A stretch of DNA of 64,000 bases, taken from positions 1-64,000 of the forward strand of contig JAAGZO010001021.1 in NCBI GenBank assembly GCA_024206195.1. The letters run 5' to 3'. Source of the stretch: a bacterium. GTDB lineage: Archaea > Nanoarchaeota > Nanoarchaeia > Woesearchaeales > UBA10216. Below are positions 7,751 to 16,771 of this stretch, piece by piece (position 1 is the first letter of the stretch; the number at the start of each line of letters is the position of its first letter). The notes under the pieces are model-generated. The model worked only from the letters and a program-made list of their open reading frames with translations. It searched no databases and had not been told where the DNA came from. The position numbers were made by a program, and so were the translations under genes.

Positions 7751-8653
7751 TTATAAACGACCAACATAAGCATGTGTTAGCTCTGCTGCGTGTTCATGTT
7801 CTGGCTTGTGTATACGATACCCTTGTTCTGGGACTAGTATTTGTCTAACAGACTCGAATAGCTTTAAGACCATTTCTTGAAGGAATTCTCTTATTCTAAC
7901 CTCTTCAGGCTGTTTTTCTAATACTTGAAATGCGGTTAACCCCTTTCCTATTTCAAGGGCTAAATACCCTATTGTTGGATTTGCGTCAATAGATTGTTCT
8001 GCCCACCAGCGACTTGGCGAAACAGTAATAGACTTCAAAGGATAAACAAGCTCTCCTCCTGAATATACTTCAAATAGGTTGTCTAAGCTAAGTGTGCTCG
8101 TTTCTCCAACAGGTCGATGGTATTTTTTAGGGTTTATTGCTGTTCTTATCTCTTTTCCAGTTGCTTTTTTCTTGATTAATGCCATGGACATATCAGGGGT
8201 TTCTGAGTAGGATTCAGTTTCTTCATGTGTCCCTTCTTCATATTCTGGAGAAGAGTGGTTAGTAATTTTGTGTCTCCTAGTCTCAACCAAGAAGGATATT
8301 TCAAGTTTATTTTGATCAAGCCAAGGATTATTAATATTACGTGCAAATTCAACAAGGTATTCTAAGTTTCCGTACAGATCTATGCCCTGTGGCTTAAAAC
8401 CCCTACAGGTCTCAAGGATTTCAGGATCATAAAACTTCTCGTCAAATGGTTGATTCTCTTTTCTAGTCAGGCTCCTCCTTTTGTAACCTGGTTCAACAAC
8501 ATAGTAAGTAAAACCACAATCTTGAGGTTCATCAGTTTCATCGCCTTTTAGAATAGGAATTTTCTTCAGTGGAACATTCGATAAGGTTATATCTAAATTA
8601 GAAGTCGGTTCTCCGTTTACGCTTGTGACCGCTGTAGTTCGTGGTCGCTCCAT
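7751..8653 (-). CDS. Unrecognised 300-residue protein
   Basis: I do not recognise this protein. It has no signal peptide, no membrane segment and no cysteine metal motif. Visible parts are a charged N-terminal third, a glutamate/serine/threonine-rich stretch around residues 135-155 (EYEEGTHEETESYSETPD), a central strand-rich part, and a helical end with several histidines (HKPEHEHAAELTHAY). The ATG at 8653 has no clear close TATA box; a CTATAGAGTAAAAAG stretch about 75 nt upstream could give a long leader. It may be a lineage-specific gene. Confidence 0.6.
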   Translation of the reverse strand: MERPRTTAVTSVNGEPTSNLDITLSNVPLKKIPILKGDETDEPQDCGFTYYVVEPGYKRRSLTRKENQPFDEKFYDPEILETCRGFKPQGIDLYGNLEYLVEFARNINNPWLDQNKLEISFLVETRRHKITNHSSPEYEEGTHEETESYSETPDMSMALIKKKATGKEIRTAINPKKYHRPVGETSTLSLDNLFEVYSGGELVYPLKSITVSPSRWWAEQSIDANPTIGYLALEIGKGLTAFQVLEKQPEEVRIREFLQEMVLKLFESVRQILVPEQGYRIHKPEHEHAAELTHAYVGRL

Positions 8654-8735
8654 GCTTACACGTTCCTAACTGTGCCTAACAATCTCTATCACACTCTCTC
8701 TATCGCTCTCTTTTTACTCTATAGTATCATTTTGC

Positions 8736-8768
8736 ATTTAAATACTTTTCGCGAATCATTTAAATACC
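8736..8768. promoter_or_regulatory. Paired TATA boxes flanking a TTCGCGAA palindrome
   Basis: CATTTAAATAC occurs twice, at 8735-8745 and 8757-8767, with the 8-base palindrome TTCGCGAA (8748-8755) between. The right-hand box is about 25 nt before the ATG at 8789. A 14-of-15 match to CTTTTCGCGAATCAT recurs at 45424, again between two TATA-like boxes, and suggests a regulator site. Confidence 0.45.
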
Positions 8769-8788
8769 CATCTCACAACCCAAAAGGT

Positions 8789-9721
8789 ATGATGTTTGCA
8801 TTTCAGCTCGCTGGGGAGGATTTGAAGCTTGCAGAACAAGAGGTTCTTTCTATAGTAAATGCAAAAGCACACCAACTGGATAATAACCTGCTCTTGGTTG
8901 AAACCAGCAATATTGAAAGCACAGAACGCCTGGCATATACTCACGCAATATACGAAGTTCTGTTCACAGCTAATAACAAAACCTTAGAAAAACAGCTCGA
9001 AGAATTCAATTGGCAGTCAATCTACAAAAAGGACTTTGCGCTGAGAACAATAAACATGAAGCAAAGTGAATCATACCTAGCAGGCTTTATCTGGAACAAA
9101 CTAAAAAAACCAAAAGTCAACCTGAAGAACCCAAAAACCAGCATCACTCTCTTCAATTCAAAAAAAATCTACTGTTGTAAGCTAATCAAAGAAATAAAAA
9201 AAGACTTCATGAACCGCAAAGCACAGTTCAGGCCGGGTTTCATGCCTACCTCGCTGCATCCAAGGCTTGCAAGAGCAGCAATCAATCTCACAGGGCTAAA
9301 AAAAGGAACTATTTTGGACCCATTCTGCGGCACTGGCGGCATTCTGATCGAAGCCTCTTTAATGGGATTCAGCACAATAGGCTATGACATTGACAAATTT
9401 ATCCTAAAGAAATGTGAGGAGAACATGAAGTTCTTCAAACTAAAGAACTACAAGCTGGAAAGCAAGGACGCACTGAAATTAAACAAACCAGCATGTATAG
9501 TGACAGACCTGCCATATGGCAAGAACTCAAAACTCACAGAGCCATTAGAAAACCTCTACTTAAATTTCCTCAAGAAAATAAAAAAGCGTTCAGTTGTAAT
9601 CTTCCCAAGCTTCATAAACCACAAGAAGCTCATCAAAAAAGCAAACCTAAAAATAGAGCATGAGTTCACATACTATCTTCACAAGTCACTTTCAAAGAAA
9701 ATAGTTGTGTTAAACTCTTAG
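8789..9721 (+). CDS. THUMP-type tRNA methyltransferase (Trm-G10/Trm11 family)
   Basis: A 310-residue protein. The N-terminal half (about 1-140) is like a THUMP RNA-binding module. The C-terminal half is a Rossmann methyltransferase with motif I ILDPFCGTGGILIEASL near residue 175 and the catalytic motif TDLPYG near residue 245. Relatives form N2-methyl- or dimethylguanosine at tRNA position 10. The usual catalytic motif is (D/N)PPY; here the second residue is leucine. The ATG at 8789 (or 8792) is chosen because a TATA box ends about 20 nt upstream; an in-frame start at 8672 would begin before the promoter. It is followed after 8 bases by nucS. Confidence 0.82.
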   Translation: MMFAFQLAGEDLKLAEQEVLSIVNAKAHQLDNNLLLVETSNIESTERLAYTHAIYEVLFTANNKTLEKQLEEFNWQSIYKKDFALRTINMKQSESYLAGFIWNKLKKPKVNLKNPKTSITLFNSKKIYCCKLIKEIKKDFMNRKAQFRPGFMPTSLHPRLARAAINLTGLKKGTILDPFCGTGGILIEASLMGFSTIGYDIDKFILKKCEENMKFFKLKNYKLESKDALKLNKPACIVTDLPYGKNSKLTEPLENLYLNFLKKIKKRSVVIFPSFINHKKLIKKANLKIEHEFTYYLHKSLSKKIVVLNS

Positions 9722-9729
9722 GGGGCATT

Positions 9730-10449
9730 ATGGATAAAATAGAAGCTGCATTAAAAAAATCAGAAACAATAATCATTTCTGCTAGATGTTCAATCACATA
9801 CAGCGGAAGAGCTGAAAGCTTTCTTGCAGAGGGAGACAGATTAATCATCATAAAGTCAGACAAGACCTTATTGATCCATCAGCCAACAGGCAGCACCCCT
9901 GTAAACTATATGAAAGAGGGAACAACACACAAAATAGAGGAGAAAGATGGAAAAATCATAATCCACAGCAGCAATCTTGCGCAAAAGGAATACCTGGATA
10001 TTGAATTATTTGAAATATACTTTATCCAAACTCAGGAGCTGAAAGATGTTGAAAAGATTCAACTCAATGGCACAGAGAAGCACATGGCTGAGAATCTTTA
10101 CAAAAATCCAGAGTTAGTTGAAAAAGGATTCAAGCCCTTAAGCATGGAAGAGCACACAAAATTTGGCTTTATTGACATCTTTGGTTACGATAAAAACAAC
10201 ATCTTAGTTGTGATTGAATGCAAGCGCTATGCAGGCGATCCAAAAGCAGTAGATCAATTGAAAAGATACGTTGATAAGATTAAATCCATGAAAGGATTAG
10301 AAAAAGTCCGAGGAATTCTTGCATGCCCTAAGATAACACCTTCTGCAAAGCAAATGCTCATAGATTTCAACTTTGAATACCTAAAAGCAGACCCTCCGAA
10401 CCATCTAGAGCGCTTCAACAGCAATCAGAAAAAGATTGGTGAGTATTAA
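9730..10449 (+). CDS. nucS: Endonuclease NucS/EndoMS
   Basis: A 239-residue protein with the NucS layout. The N-terminal beta domain includes ISARCSITYSGRAESFL and RLIIIKSDKTLLIHQP. The C-terminal RecB-like nuclease shows GFIDIFGYD...LVVIECKR (the D and ExK of PD-(D/E)xK). NucS/EndoMS cuts both strands at mismatches or at branched DNA in archaea and actinobacteria and acts with the sliding clamp. The last residues QKKIGEY read like a shortened clamp-binding box with one aromatic. It sits in an apparent operon with the upstream methyltransferase and overlaps the convergent flavoprotein gene by 4 bases. Confidence 0.9.
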   Translation: MDKIEAALKKSETIIISARCSITYSGRAESFLAEGDRLIIIKSDKTLLIHQPTGSTPVNYMKEGTTHKIEEKDGKIIIHSSNLAQKEYLDIELFEIYFIQTQELKDVEKIQLNGTEKHMAENLYKNPELVEKGFKPLSMEEHTKFGFIDIFGYDKNNILVVIECKRYAGDPKAVDQLKRYVDKIKSMKGLEKVRGILACPKITPSAKQMLIDFNFEYLKADPPNHLERFNSNQKKIGEY

Positions 10450-11000
10450 TCCTCAAACATACTCATTACTTTATACACTGTTTCTTTGACTGTTACCATT
10501 CCAGCATCATCTTTCTCGAACGGAACATGCACAATTCCTCCAAAATGATTATTATCTCCAACAACAATCATTCCATGGATGTGCATCCAGGCATGTATCT
10601 GCTCAACTGTTTTCTCTTGTCCGCCATTTCTGCTGCCGCCAACAGCAATAGCAGCTCCAACCTTATCTTTCAACAGAAAATCATTCCTTCGAAGCATAAG
10701 TGTTCTATCAAGAAGTGCTTTCAACTGTGAGGAAACACTTCCAAAGTAAACAGGAGATGAAACAATGATTGCATCTGCATCCTCAAGCAGCGGATAGACC
10801 TTCTGCATGTCATCCTTTATTGAACAGGCTTTTTCCTTTTTGCAGTTATTACACACAACACAGCCATTGATCTTGTTCTCTGAAATAAGTATCTTAGAAG
10901 TAATCGCTCCTTTCTGCTTGGCAATATCCAGAACATAATCTATAATCTGCTCATTATTGCCTTTCTTATTTACACTTCCAGATATACCGACGAGTTTCAT
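10446..11000 (-). CDS. Flavodoxin-fold NAD(P)H/iron-sulfur flavoprotein
   Basis: A 184-residue protein of the NADPH-dependent FMN reductase / Isf-like family. It starts KLVGISGSVNKKGNNEQII, the FMN phosphate loop. CVVCNNCKKEKAC near residues 47-59 is the cysteine cluster that carries a 4Fe-4S centre in iron-sulfur flavoproteins. SSPVYFGSVSSQLKALLDR is the second flavin-contact motif. It would pass electrons between a donor and oxidants or ferredoxin. Partner and substrate are unknown. Confidence 0.85.
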   Translation of the reverse strand: MKLVGISGSVNKKGNNEQIIDYVLDIAKQKGAITSKILISENKINGCVVCNNCKKEKACSIKDDMQKVYPLLEDADAIIVSSPVYFGSVSSQLKALLDRTLMLRRNDFLLKDKVGAAIAVGGSRNGGQEKTVEQIHAWMHIHGMIVVGDNNHFGGIVHVPFEKDDAGMVTVKETVYKVMSMFED

Positions 11001-11026
11001 GAGTAGAAGGGGTTATTCGCTTGTTT

Positions 11027-13438
11027 TTATGTCTTTCGAAGTTTCTTCTCTTTTTCAGCTACCTTAAGCGTAGTGCTTACTATAGCATCCGGAGTTAATG
11101 ACATGCTATCAATCCCACATTCAACAAGGAACTCTGCAAAATCTGTGAAAGTCGATGGAGCATCTCCACAAATACCTATCTTGCGCCCTCTTTTCTTTGC
11201 AGTTCCAACAACCTTTGTTACTAATCTCTTCACAGCATCGTTTCTTTCATCAAATATGCTGCTTACAAGTTCAGAATCCCTATCCAGTCCAAGCGTTAGC
11301 TGTGTCAAGTCATTGCTTCCTATGCTGAAGCCGTCAAATATGTCTGCGAACTTATCAGCTAGTATTACATTGCTTGGTATCTCGCACATTACATAGACCT
11401 CAAGTCCATTCTCGCCCCTCACAAGGCCATTCTTCTGCATCTCATGCAGAACCTTTTGTCCTTCATCAACTGTTCTGCAGAATGGAATCATTACTTTCAG
11501 ATTTGTCAGGCCCATATCATTCCTTACTTTGAGTATTGCCTGGCATTCAAGTGCAAAAGCAGGTTTATATTTCTCGCTGTAATACCTTGAAGCGCCTCTC
11601 CATCCAATCATTGGATTGTCTTCTGTTGGTTCATACGCATTTCCGCCAATTAAATTTGCATACTCATTGCTCTTGAAATCGCTCAACCGAACAATTACAT
11701 CCTTTGGATAGAATGCAGCAGCAAGTGTTCCAACACCCTCTGCTAATTTGTCTATAAAGAACTGCTTCTTGTTCTTGTAGTTTGCTGTCAGCTTGTCTAT
11801 CTTTTCTTTTGCTTCTCCTTTTTGATCCTTGTAATTGATCAGTGCAAGAGGGTGTATCTGTATGTAAGAATTAATGATGAATTCTTCACGAGCCAGACCA
11901 ACTCCGCTGTTTGGTAAAAAGCTCTGTTCAAACGCCTGTTCAGGAGTTCCAATGTTCATCATTATCTTTGTTTTTGTCTTTGGTATTGTTTTAAGATTGA
12001 TTTTGTTTATTTTAAACTTCAGCAGCCCTTTGTAAATAAATCCTTTTTCTCCTTCTGCGCAGGAAACAGTGATTGCATTGCCGCTCTTTATCTTCTCTGT
12101 TCCATCATTTGTTCCTACAACGCATGGAATCCCAAGCTCTCTGCTGATTATAGCTGCGTGACATGATCTACCACCACGATTTGTTACAATTGCAGATGCA
12201 ATCTTCATGATTGGCTCCCAGTCAGGGTCTGTCATATCTGTTACAAGCACTTCTCCTTTCTTGAACTTGCTGATGTCATGGACATCCATTATAACATGCG
12301 CTTTTCCCTGGCCTATCTTTGATCCAACACTATCGCCCTGTGCCAAAGCAGTTCCTTTCTGCTGCATCACATATTTCTCAAGAACATTTCTGTTTTTTTG
12401 CGAATGAACAGTTTCAGGTCTTGCCTGAACAATAAACAGCTGTCCTGTCTCTCCGTCCTTTGCCCACTCCATGTCCATTGGTTTTTCATGGCCGGCTTTT
12501 GCAGAGTAATGATCCTCTATTGCGCAGGCATACTTTGCAAGCATCAGTATCTCATCATCTGTAAGAACAAAGTTTTCTCTGTCCTTTTTCGGAACATTAA
12601 CATTCTTTGTCAGCTTATTACCTTCATGGGTATAAACCATCTTCATTCTCTTTGTACCAACTCTTTTAGACAGTATTGGCTTAAAGCCGGTCTTCAGCGT
12701 TGGTTTGAAAATATAATATTCATCAGGATTAACAGCGCCTTGAACAACATTCTCTCCTAGTCCATATGCTGCATTAATAATTACCGCATTGCTGAATCCT
12801 GATTCAGTGTCAATAGAAAACATTACTCCTGAAGATGCTTTATCTGATCTGACCATTTTCTGCACTCCAATTGAGAGTGCGATTGCAAAATGATCGAACT
12901 TCTTGTCATTTCTATAAGAGATTGCTCTATTAGTAAATAAAGAAGCAAAGCATTTCTTGCATGAATCAAGCAGCGCTGCCTCTCCTTTTACATTAAGGTA
13001 TGTCTCCTGCTGTCCTGCAAAGCTTGCATCAGGCAGATCCTCTGCTGTTGCAGAGCTTCTTACAGCAACATCCACATTAGTAACGCGATATTCCCTGCAC
13101 ATTTTCCTGTATGCTGCAGAGATTTCTTTCTCAAGTATTTCAGGGAACTCTGCTTTCTTAATAAGTTCCCTTATCTTTTGCCCTCTTTCTGCAAGATCAG
13201 TTACATTTCCTTTTTTTAATCCGGAAAGAATAGTCACTATATCCTTTTTTATGCCTGCTTTGAGAATAAAAGCCCGGTATGCATTGGCTGTTATTGCAAA
13301 ACCATTTGGAACATTGATGTTTTTCTTTGTAAGGTGTCTGTACATCTCACCAAGAGATGCGTTCTTCCCACCAACAAGAGGAACATCCTCGATGCCTAGC
13401 TCGTTAAACCATAGAATAAATGCGTTTTTCTTGTTCAA
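11027..13438 (-). CDS. ppsA: Phosphoenolpyruvate synthase
   Basis: An 803-residue enzyme converting pyruvate, ATP and water to PEP, AMP and phosphate. Domains in order are the N-terminal ATP-binding domain (VGGKNASLGEM; VAVRSSATAEDLPDASFAGQ), the swivelling domain with the phosphohistidine motif GGRSCHAAIISRELGIPCVV, and the C-terminal PEP/pyruvate TIM barrel (NDLTQLTLGLDRDS; CGDAPSTFTDFAEFL). Length matches the family. It starts with TTG at 13438, supported by a GAGGGG ribosome binding site 5 bases upstream. It follows the PfkB kinase gene by 15 bases, so the two form an operon pointing to gluconeogenesis and sugar metabolism. Confidence 0.95.
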   Translation of the reverse strand: MNKKNAFILWFNELGIEDVPLVGGKNASLGEMYRHLTKKNINVPNGFAITANAYRAFILKAGIKKDIVTILSGLKKGNVTDLAERGQKIRELIKKAEFPEILEKEISAAYRKMCREYRVTNVDVAVRSSATAEDLPDASFAGQQETYLNVKGEAALLDSCKKCFASLFTNRAISYRNDKKFDHFAIALSIGVQKMVRSDKASSGVMFSIDTESGFSNAVIINAAYGLGENVVQGAVNPDEYYIFKPTLKTGFKPILSKRVGTKRMKMVYTHEGNKLTKNVNVPKKDRENFVLTDDEILMLAKYACAIEDHYSAKAGHEKPMDMEWAKDGETGQLFIVQARPETVHSQKNRNVLEKYVMQQKGTALAQGDSVGSKIGQGKAHVIMDVHDISKFKKGEVLVTDMTDPDWEPIMKIASAIVTNRGGRSCHAAIISRELGIPCVVGTNDGTEKIKSGNAITVSCAEGEKGFIYKGLLKFKINKINLKTIPKTKTKIMMNIGTPEQAFEQSFLPNSGVGLAREEFIINSYIQIHPLALINYKDQKGEAKEKIDKLTANYKNKKQFFIDKLAEGVGTLAAAFYPKDVIVRLSDFKSNEYANLIGGNAYEPTEDNPMIGWRGASRYYSEKYKPAFALECQAILKVRNDMGLTNLKVMIPFCRTVDEGQKVLHEMQKNGLVRGENGLEVYVMCEIPSNVILADKFADIFDGFSIGSNDLTQLTLGLDRDSELVSSIFDERNDAVKRLVTKVVGTAKKRGRKIGICGDAPSTFTDFAEFLVECGIDSMSLTPDAIVSTTLKVAEKEKKLRKT

Positions 13439-13453
13439 TTTTACCCCTCTTTT

Positions 13454-14455
13454 TTACAGTTTTTTAACTTGTACTTTTAATGGTCGCCTTTTCATGGCTT
13501 TTGTCGCTTCTCTCCAGCTAAGCAGCTTGTTCTTTGCTCCATTCTTGGACAAGACAGATTCTGCATTAGCAGTAGCAAGCTTCAATGAAAATGAAATATC
13601 TTTATTCTTTACCAGGCCTGCAAGAAATGTTGATGAAAACGCATCCCCTGCTCCGGTAGTTTCAACAACCTTTGTGCTTTTGTTTGTTTTGATTATGTAA
13701 TGCTTTTTTCCATCAGTTGCTTCTGTTCCTTCTTTTCCTTTTGTTATCACAACAATCTTTGGCCCAAGCTTATGAAGTTTTTTAAGCATAGATTTTACGT
13801 CATTAGCACCTGAAAGTATCTTTGCTTCTTTTTGGTTAACCACTAAGATGTATGTGTTATCCATTATGCCCTTGAGATACTTTGCTCCTTTTTCAGCAAG
13901 GTAAACACTAGGATTAAATACAATCTTGATCTTGTTCTTTTTTGCATATTTGGCAAGCTTTTCTATTGTCTTGAAAGACTCGCTCATCATTGATGAAAAA
14001 TAGAACCATTTTGTCTTCAGCTTTGCTTTGTTTATTTTTTCATATTTTAGATGGTCACTGGCTCCCTTGTATGTCAGAATTGTCCTATCGTGTTCTATGC
14101 TGTCAAGAATCACTGAAAAGCTTGTCATTTCCTTTCCAATAGTTCCGACAAAGTCAATCTTGTCCTTTTTCAGTATCCTTAATATTCTTCTTGCATTGGC
14201 ATCATCTCCTAGATTGCCAAGATAAGCAACATTGTTGCCAAGCTTTGCAAGAGAAACAGCCACATTGGTTCCTCCTCCTCCGCTTGAGAACTTTAGTTCC
14301 TGAATAAGTATCTTAGAAGGATATGGATATGACAGGAGTTCCTTTTGATTCTTTGTGCCAGGTTCAGAAATCTCTGTAATCCTTATTATCTCAGATTTGT
14401 CAGTGTAGACGAAAACATCAATCGTGGCACTCCCAACAGTGATTACGTCATACAT
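13454..14455 (-). CDS. PfkB family carbohydrate kinase
   Basis: A 333-residue ribokinase-fold sugar or nucleoside kinase. It shows the N-terminal ITVGSATIDVFV, the GGGGTNVAVSLAKLG substrate motif and the C-terminal anion-hole and base motif TTGAGDAFSSTFLAG with the catalytic aspartate. The substrate cannot be read; candidates include ribose, fructose 6-phosphate or nucleosides. It lies directly upstream of ppsA in the same operon. Confidence 0.88.
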   Translation of the reverse strand: MYDVITVGSATIDVFVYTDKSEIIRITEISEPGTKNQKELLSYPYPSKILIQELKFSSGGGGTNVAVSLAKLGNNVAYLGNLGDDANARRILRILKKDKIDFVGTIGKEMTSFSVILDSIEHDRTILTYKGASDHLKYEKINKAKLKTKWFYFSSMMSESFKTIEKLAKYAKKNKIKIVFNPSVYLAEKGAKYLKGIMDNTYILVVNQKEAKILSGANDVKSMLKKLHKLGPKIVVITKGKEGTEATDGKKHYIIKTNKSTKVVETTGAGDAFSSTFLAGLVKNKDISFSLKLATANAESVLSKNGAKNKLLSWREATKAMKRRPLKVQVKKL

Positions 14456-14491
14456 ATAGTAAACCCTAAGAGTTCTAATATTTAAATCTAA

Positions 14492-15502
14492 CTATATATT
14501 ATCGAGAATATCATGGGCATTCATAGCACTTGCTAAACCCTCTATTTCCTTGCCTGCTCTTGCTGTTATTTTTGCTTTTTCAAATGCCTCTTCTTTCCTG
14601 CTTATCCTTGCAATCCTGTCTGCAAATATCAGGCCATATGGATAGCCTGGGAACGTAAGATCCTTTGAATTCATGGCAACAGCTTCAATTACCTCTACTG
14701 CATTCTCTTTCTGCTTGTTATATATCTCAAATCTGAAGACATGATCAGATTTTTCATGTAATTTCACAAAATACATCTCTGCTTTGTGATCCTCTTTCTT
14801 GATATCAGCAATTGGATAGTAATACCATTTTCCGGCAGTTCCAATTTTCCCAAGCATAGTAGTCAATGTTCCGCCTTCATCTGTCAAAAGCGAGCATGTT
14901 TTAGCAAGACCGCAGATTAAAACGCCTTTTTCATCCACTTTTTTGTATATTTTCTCAAAATAATTTGTTTCATTAGTGTAATTTGGTTCCAGTGTTCCAT
15001 CAATAACAATAATATCCCCTTTTTCAAGCTCATCAATTACTTTATTCACCATCTCAAGCTCTGCAAATCTTCTCGCTACCTCTCCAATCCTTGTTACACT
15101 GCCTCTATGATTGCCTTCACTGATTGTTTTGTCAAAGGAATTGAACTCAAGGTCCTTTTCATCCGGTGCAATATCCTTTGAGAAGATCTTTGATCTGTAT
15201 CTTATTTCCTTTCCATCGCCAAACGCTTCTGTAAGAACATGAAATTCAATCTTTTTTGACTCTTTTCTCTTATTGTCTTCAAAGAAAACAGCTGCAACCC
15301 TCACCATTTGAAGCGCAACATTAGGAGCAGATACTAATTCGCAGTTCCCGCCATCAATAAAAACAATCTTTTTCGCAGAACCATCTTTTAATTCATGAAA
15401 ATTATCCTTTGAAATCTCAATAGCACTGTATTCCTTGTTCTGAAACTCTGCTTTATCCCCTTTTGCACTTGACTTGAGCGCTCTTATCAACTCTTCAATC
15501 AT
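14492..15502 (-). CDS. NurA-like nuclease domain protein
   Basis: A 336-residue protein with features of the NurA 5'-3' nuclease fold: KIVFIDGGN (first acidic residue, near 46), DIIVIDGTL (near 163) and GYPYGLIFADRIARIS near the C-terminus, followed by AHDILDNI. In archaea NurA works with the HerA ATPase, Mre11 and Rad50 to resect double-strand breaks. None of those partners is adjacent here; rad50 is about 32 kb away. A TATA box (TATTTAAAG) lies about 28 nt upstream. The assignment is by motif recognition and is less certain than for other genes. Confidence 0.6.
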   Translation of the reverse strand: MIEELIRALKSSAKGDKAEFQNKEYSAIEISKDNFHELKDGSAKKIVFIDGGNCELVSAPNVALQMVRVAAVFFEDNKRKESKKIEFHVLTEAFGDGKEIRYRSKIFSKDIAPDEKDLEFNSFDKTISEGNHRGSVTRIGEVARRFAELEMVNKVIDELEKGDIIVIDGTLEPNYTNETNYFEKIYKKVDEKGVLICGLAKTCSLLTDEGGTLTTMLGKIGTAGKWYYYPIADIKKEDHKAEMYFVKLHEKSDHVFRFEIYNKQKENAVEVIEAVAMNSKDLTFPGYPYGLIFADRIARISRKEEAFEKAKITARAGKEIEGLASAMNAHDILDNI

Positions 15503-15579
15503 GAGGAAAGAATAATTTAGCTGTCTATTTAAAGATTGTTGTGCAAACTTATTTAAACCAAGAATCTTTCTGGCAATCT

Positions 15580-16053
15580 ATGAATGATGCAGTAAAAAAG
15601 GGTTTTAGTTTTGGCCTGACTTCAGGAATCATCACTACACTAGGTATGATTGTAGGTCTTCATTCCAGCACAAATTCTGCCATGGTAGTCATAAGCGGTA
15701 TCCTAATCATTGCGATTGCAGATGCACTTTCAGATGCAATGGGCATACACATCTCAGAAGAGGCTGAGAATAAGCACTCTGAAAAAGAAATCTGGGAGTC
15801 AACTATCTCAACATTTTGTTCAAAGTTCGTTTTTGCATTGACATTCATTATTCCAATATACTTTTTGCCTCTTTCTACAGCAATAATTGTCAGTATAGCC
15901 TGGGGGCTTTCTCTGATAACACTGTTTAGCTGTTACATGGCCAGGCAGCAGAAGACAAAGCCTTACAGGATAGTTGCAGAGCATTTGTTCATTGCAGTCC
16001 TGGTAATCATAGCAACCCATTATATTGGAGAATGGGTTGCAACACTTGCTTAA
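15580..16053 (+). CDS. VIT1/CCC1-family-like membrane transporter
   Basis: A 157-residue protein with about five membrane segments. The first half (GFSFGLTSGIITTLGMIVGLH ... IADALSDAMGIHISEEAENKHSEKE) matches the VIT1/CCC1 (DUF125) pattern, in which acidic residues after the second helix bind iron or manganese. Family members move Fe2+ or Mn2+ out of the cytosol. The ATG at 15580 lies 24 nt after a TATA box at 15550-15557; the upstream in-frame GTG at 15541 would precede the promoter and is rejected. It is shorter than many family members. Confidence 0.75.
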   Translation: MNDAVKKGFSFGLTSGIITTLGMIVGLHSSTNSAMVVISGILIIAIADALSDAMGIHISEEAENKHSEKEIWESTISTFCSKFVFALTFIIPIYFLPLSTAIIVSIAWGLSLITLFSCYMARQQKTKPYRIVAEHLFIAVLVIIATHYIGEWVATLA

Positions 16054-16092
16054 TCCATAATTAATAAATACCTGTCTTAATTCTACACCCTT

Positions 16093-16734
16093 ATGCAAGC
16101 AATAACCCGCGAGCAGATGAAAGAAGTTGACCGTTTAATGGTTGAATCAGGTGTTTCTATAGAAACAATGATGGAATCTGCGTCTTTAGCAGTTGCAGAT
16201 GCAGCAGAAAAAATCATCAAAGGAAAAAGAATCTTAGTTCTCTGCGGTCATGGCAATAATGGTGGGGATGGACTTGCTGCAGCTCGTCATTTAATCAACA
16301 GAGGATTCAATGTTAAAATCATCTGCGCAAAAGAACCAAGAGCTGAAGCTGCAAAGCAGCTAGAAAAATTAAAAGAAATGAATGCAGACATCAACAATGA
16401 AGATTTCAACTGCGATCTAATCATCGATGCTCTCTTAGGCTTTAACTTAGAAGGCAATCCTAGAGGCGTCTTTGCAGAGTTAATCAATAAAGCAAACCAA
16501 AGCAACATTCCAATACTTGCAGTAGATATTCCTTCTGGTTTGGATGCAAACACTGGAAAAGCTTACGAGCCATGCATCAAAGCAGCAGCAACAGTCACAT
16601 TAGGCATTCCAAAAACAGGATTAAACAACGTTGGAAAACTCTTTCTAGGCAACATAGGTATAACAAAAGAGATCTATGTCAAACTAAACTTAAAGAATCC
16701 TTTCAAAGGCAATGAAACGCTGTTGGAATTATAG
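16093..16734 (+). CDS. nnrE: NAD(P)H-hydrate epimerase
   Basis: A 213-residue YjeF_N-type protein. It carries ITREQMKEVDRLMVESGV, ILVLCGHGNNGGDGLAAARHL (the NGGDG loop), IIDALLGFN and AVDIPSGLDANTG. It interconverts the R and S forms of damaged, hydrated NAD(P)H so that a dehydratase can repair it. In many microbes the epimerase is fused to the dehydratase kinase-like domain; here the protein stops after the epimerase domain. A TATA-like TTAATAAATA about 26 nt before the ATG indicates a leaderless gene. Confidence 0.92.
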   Translation: MQAITREQMKEVDRLMVESGVSIETMMESASLAVADAAEKIIKGKRILVLCGHGNNGGDGLAAARHLINRGFNVKIICAKEPRAEAAKQLEKLKEMNADINNEDFNCDLIIDALLGFNLEGNPRGVFAELINKANQSNIPILAVDIPSGLDANTGKAYEPCIKAAATVTLGIPKTGLNNVGKLFLGNIGITKEIYVKLNLKNPFKGNETLLEL

Positions 16735-16771
16735 CCAAAACTTTTTATAATATTAAAATATTTAATAGTCT

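Noticed and set aside
12957..13700. Plus-strand 247-codon reading frame across ppsA and the PfkB kinase gene
   Set aside because: It spans two well-supported genes on the other strand and shows no family features.
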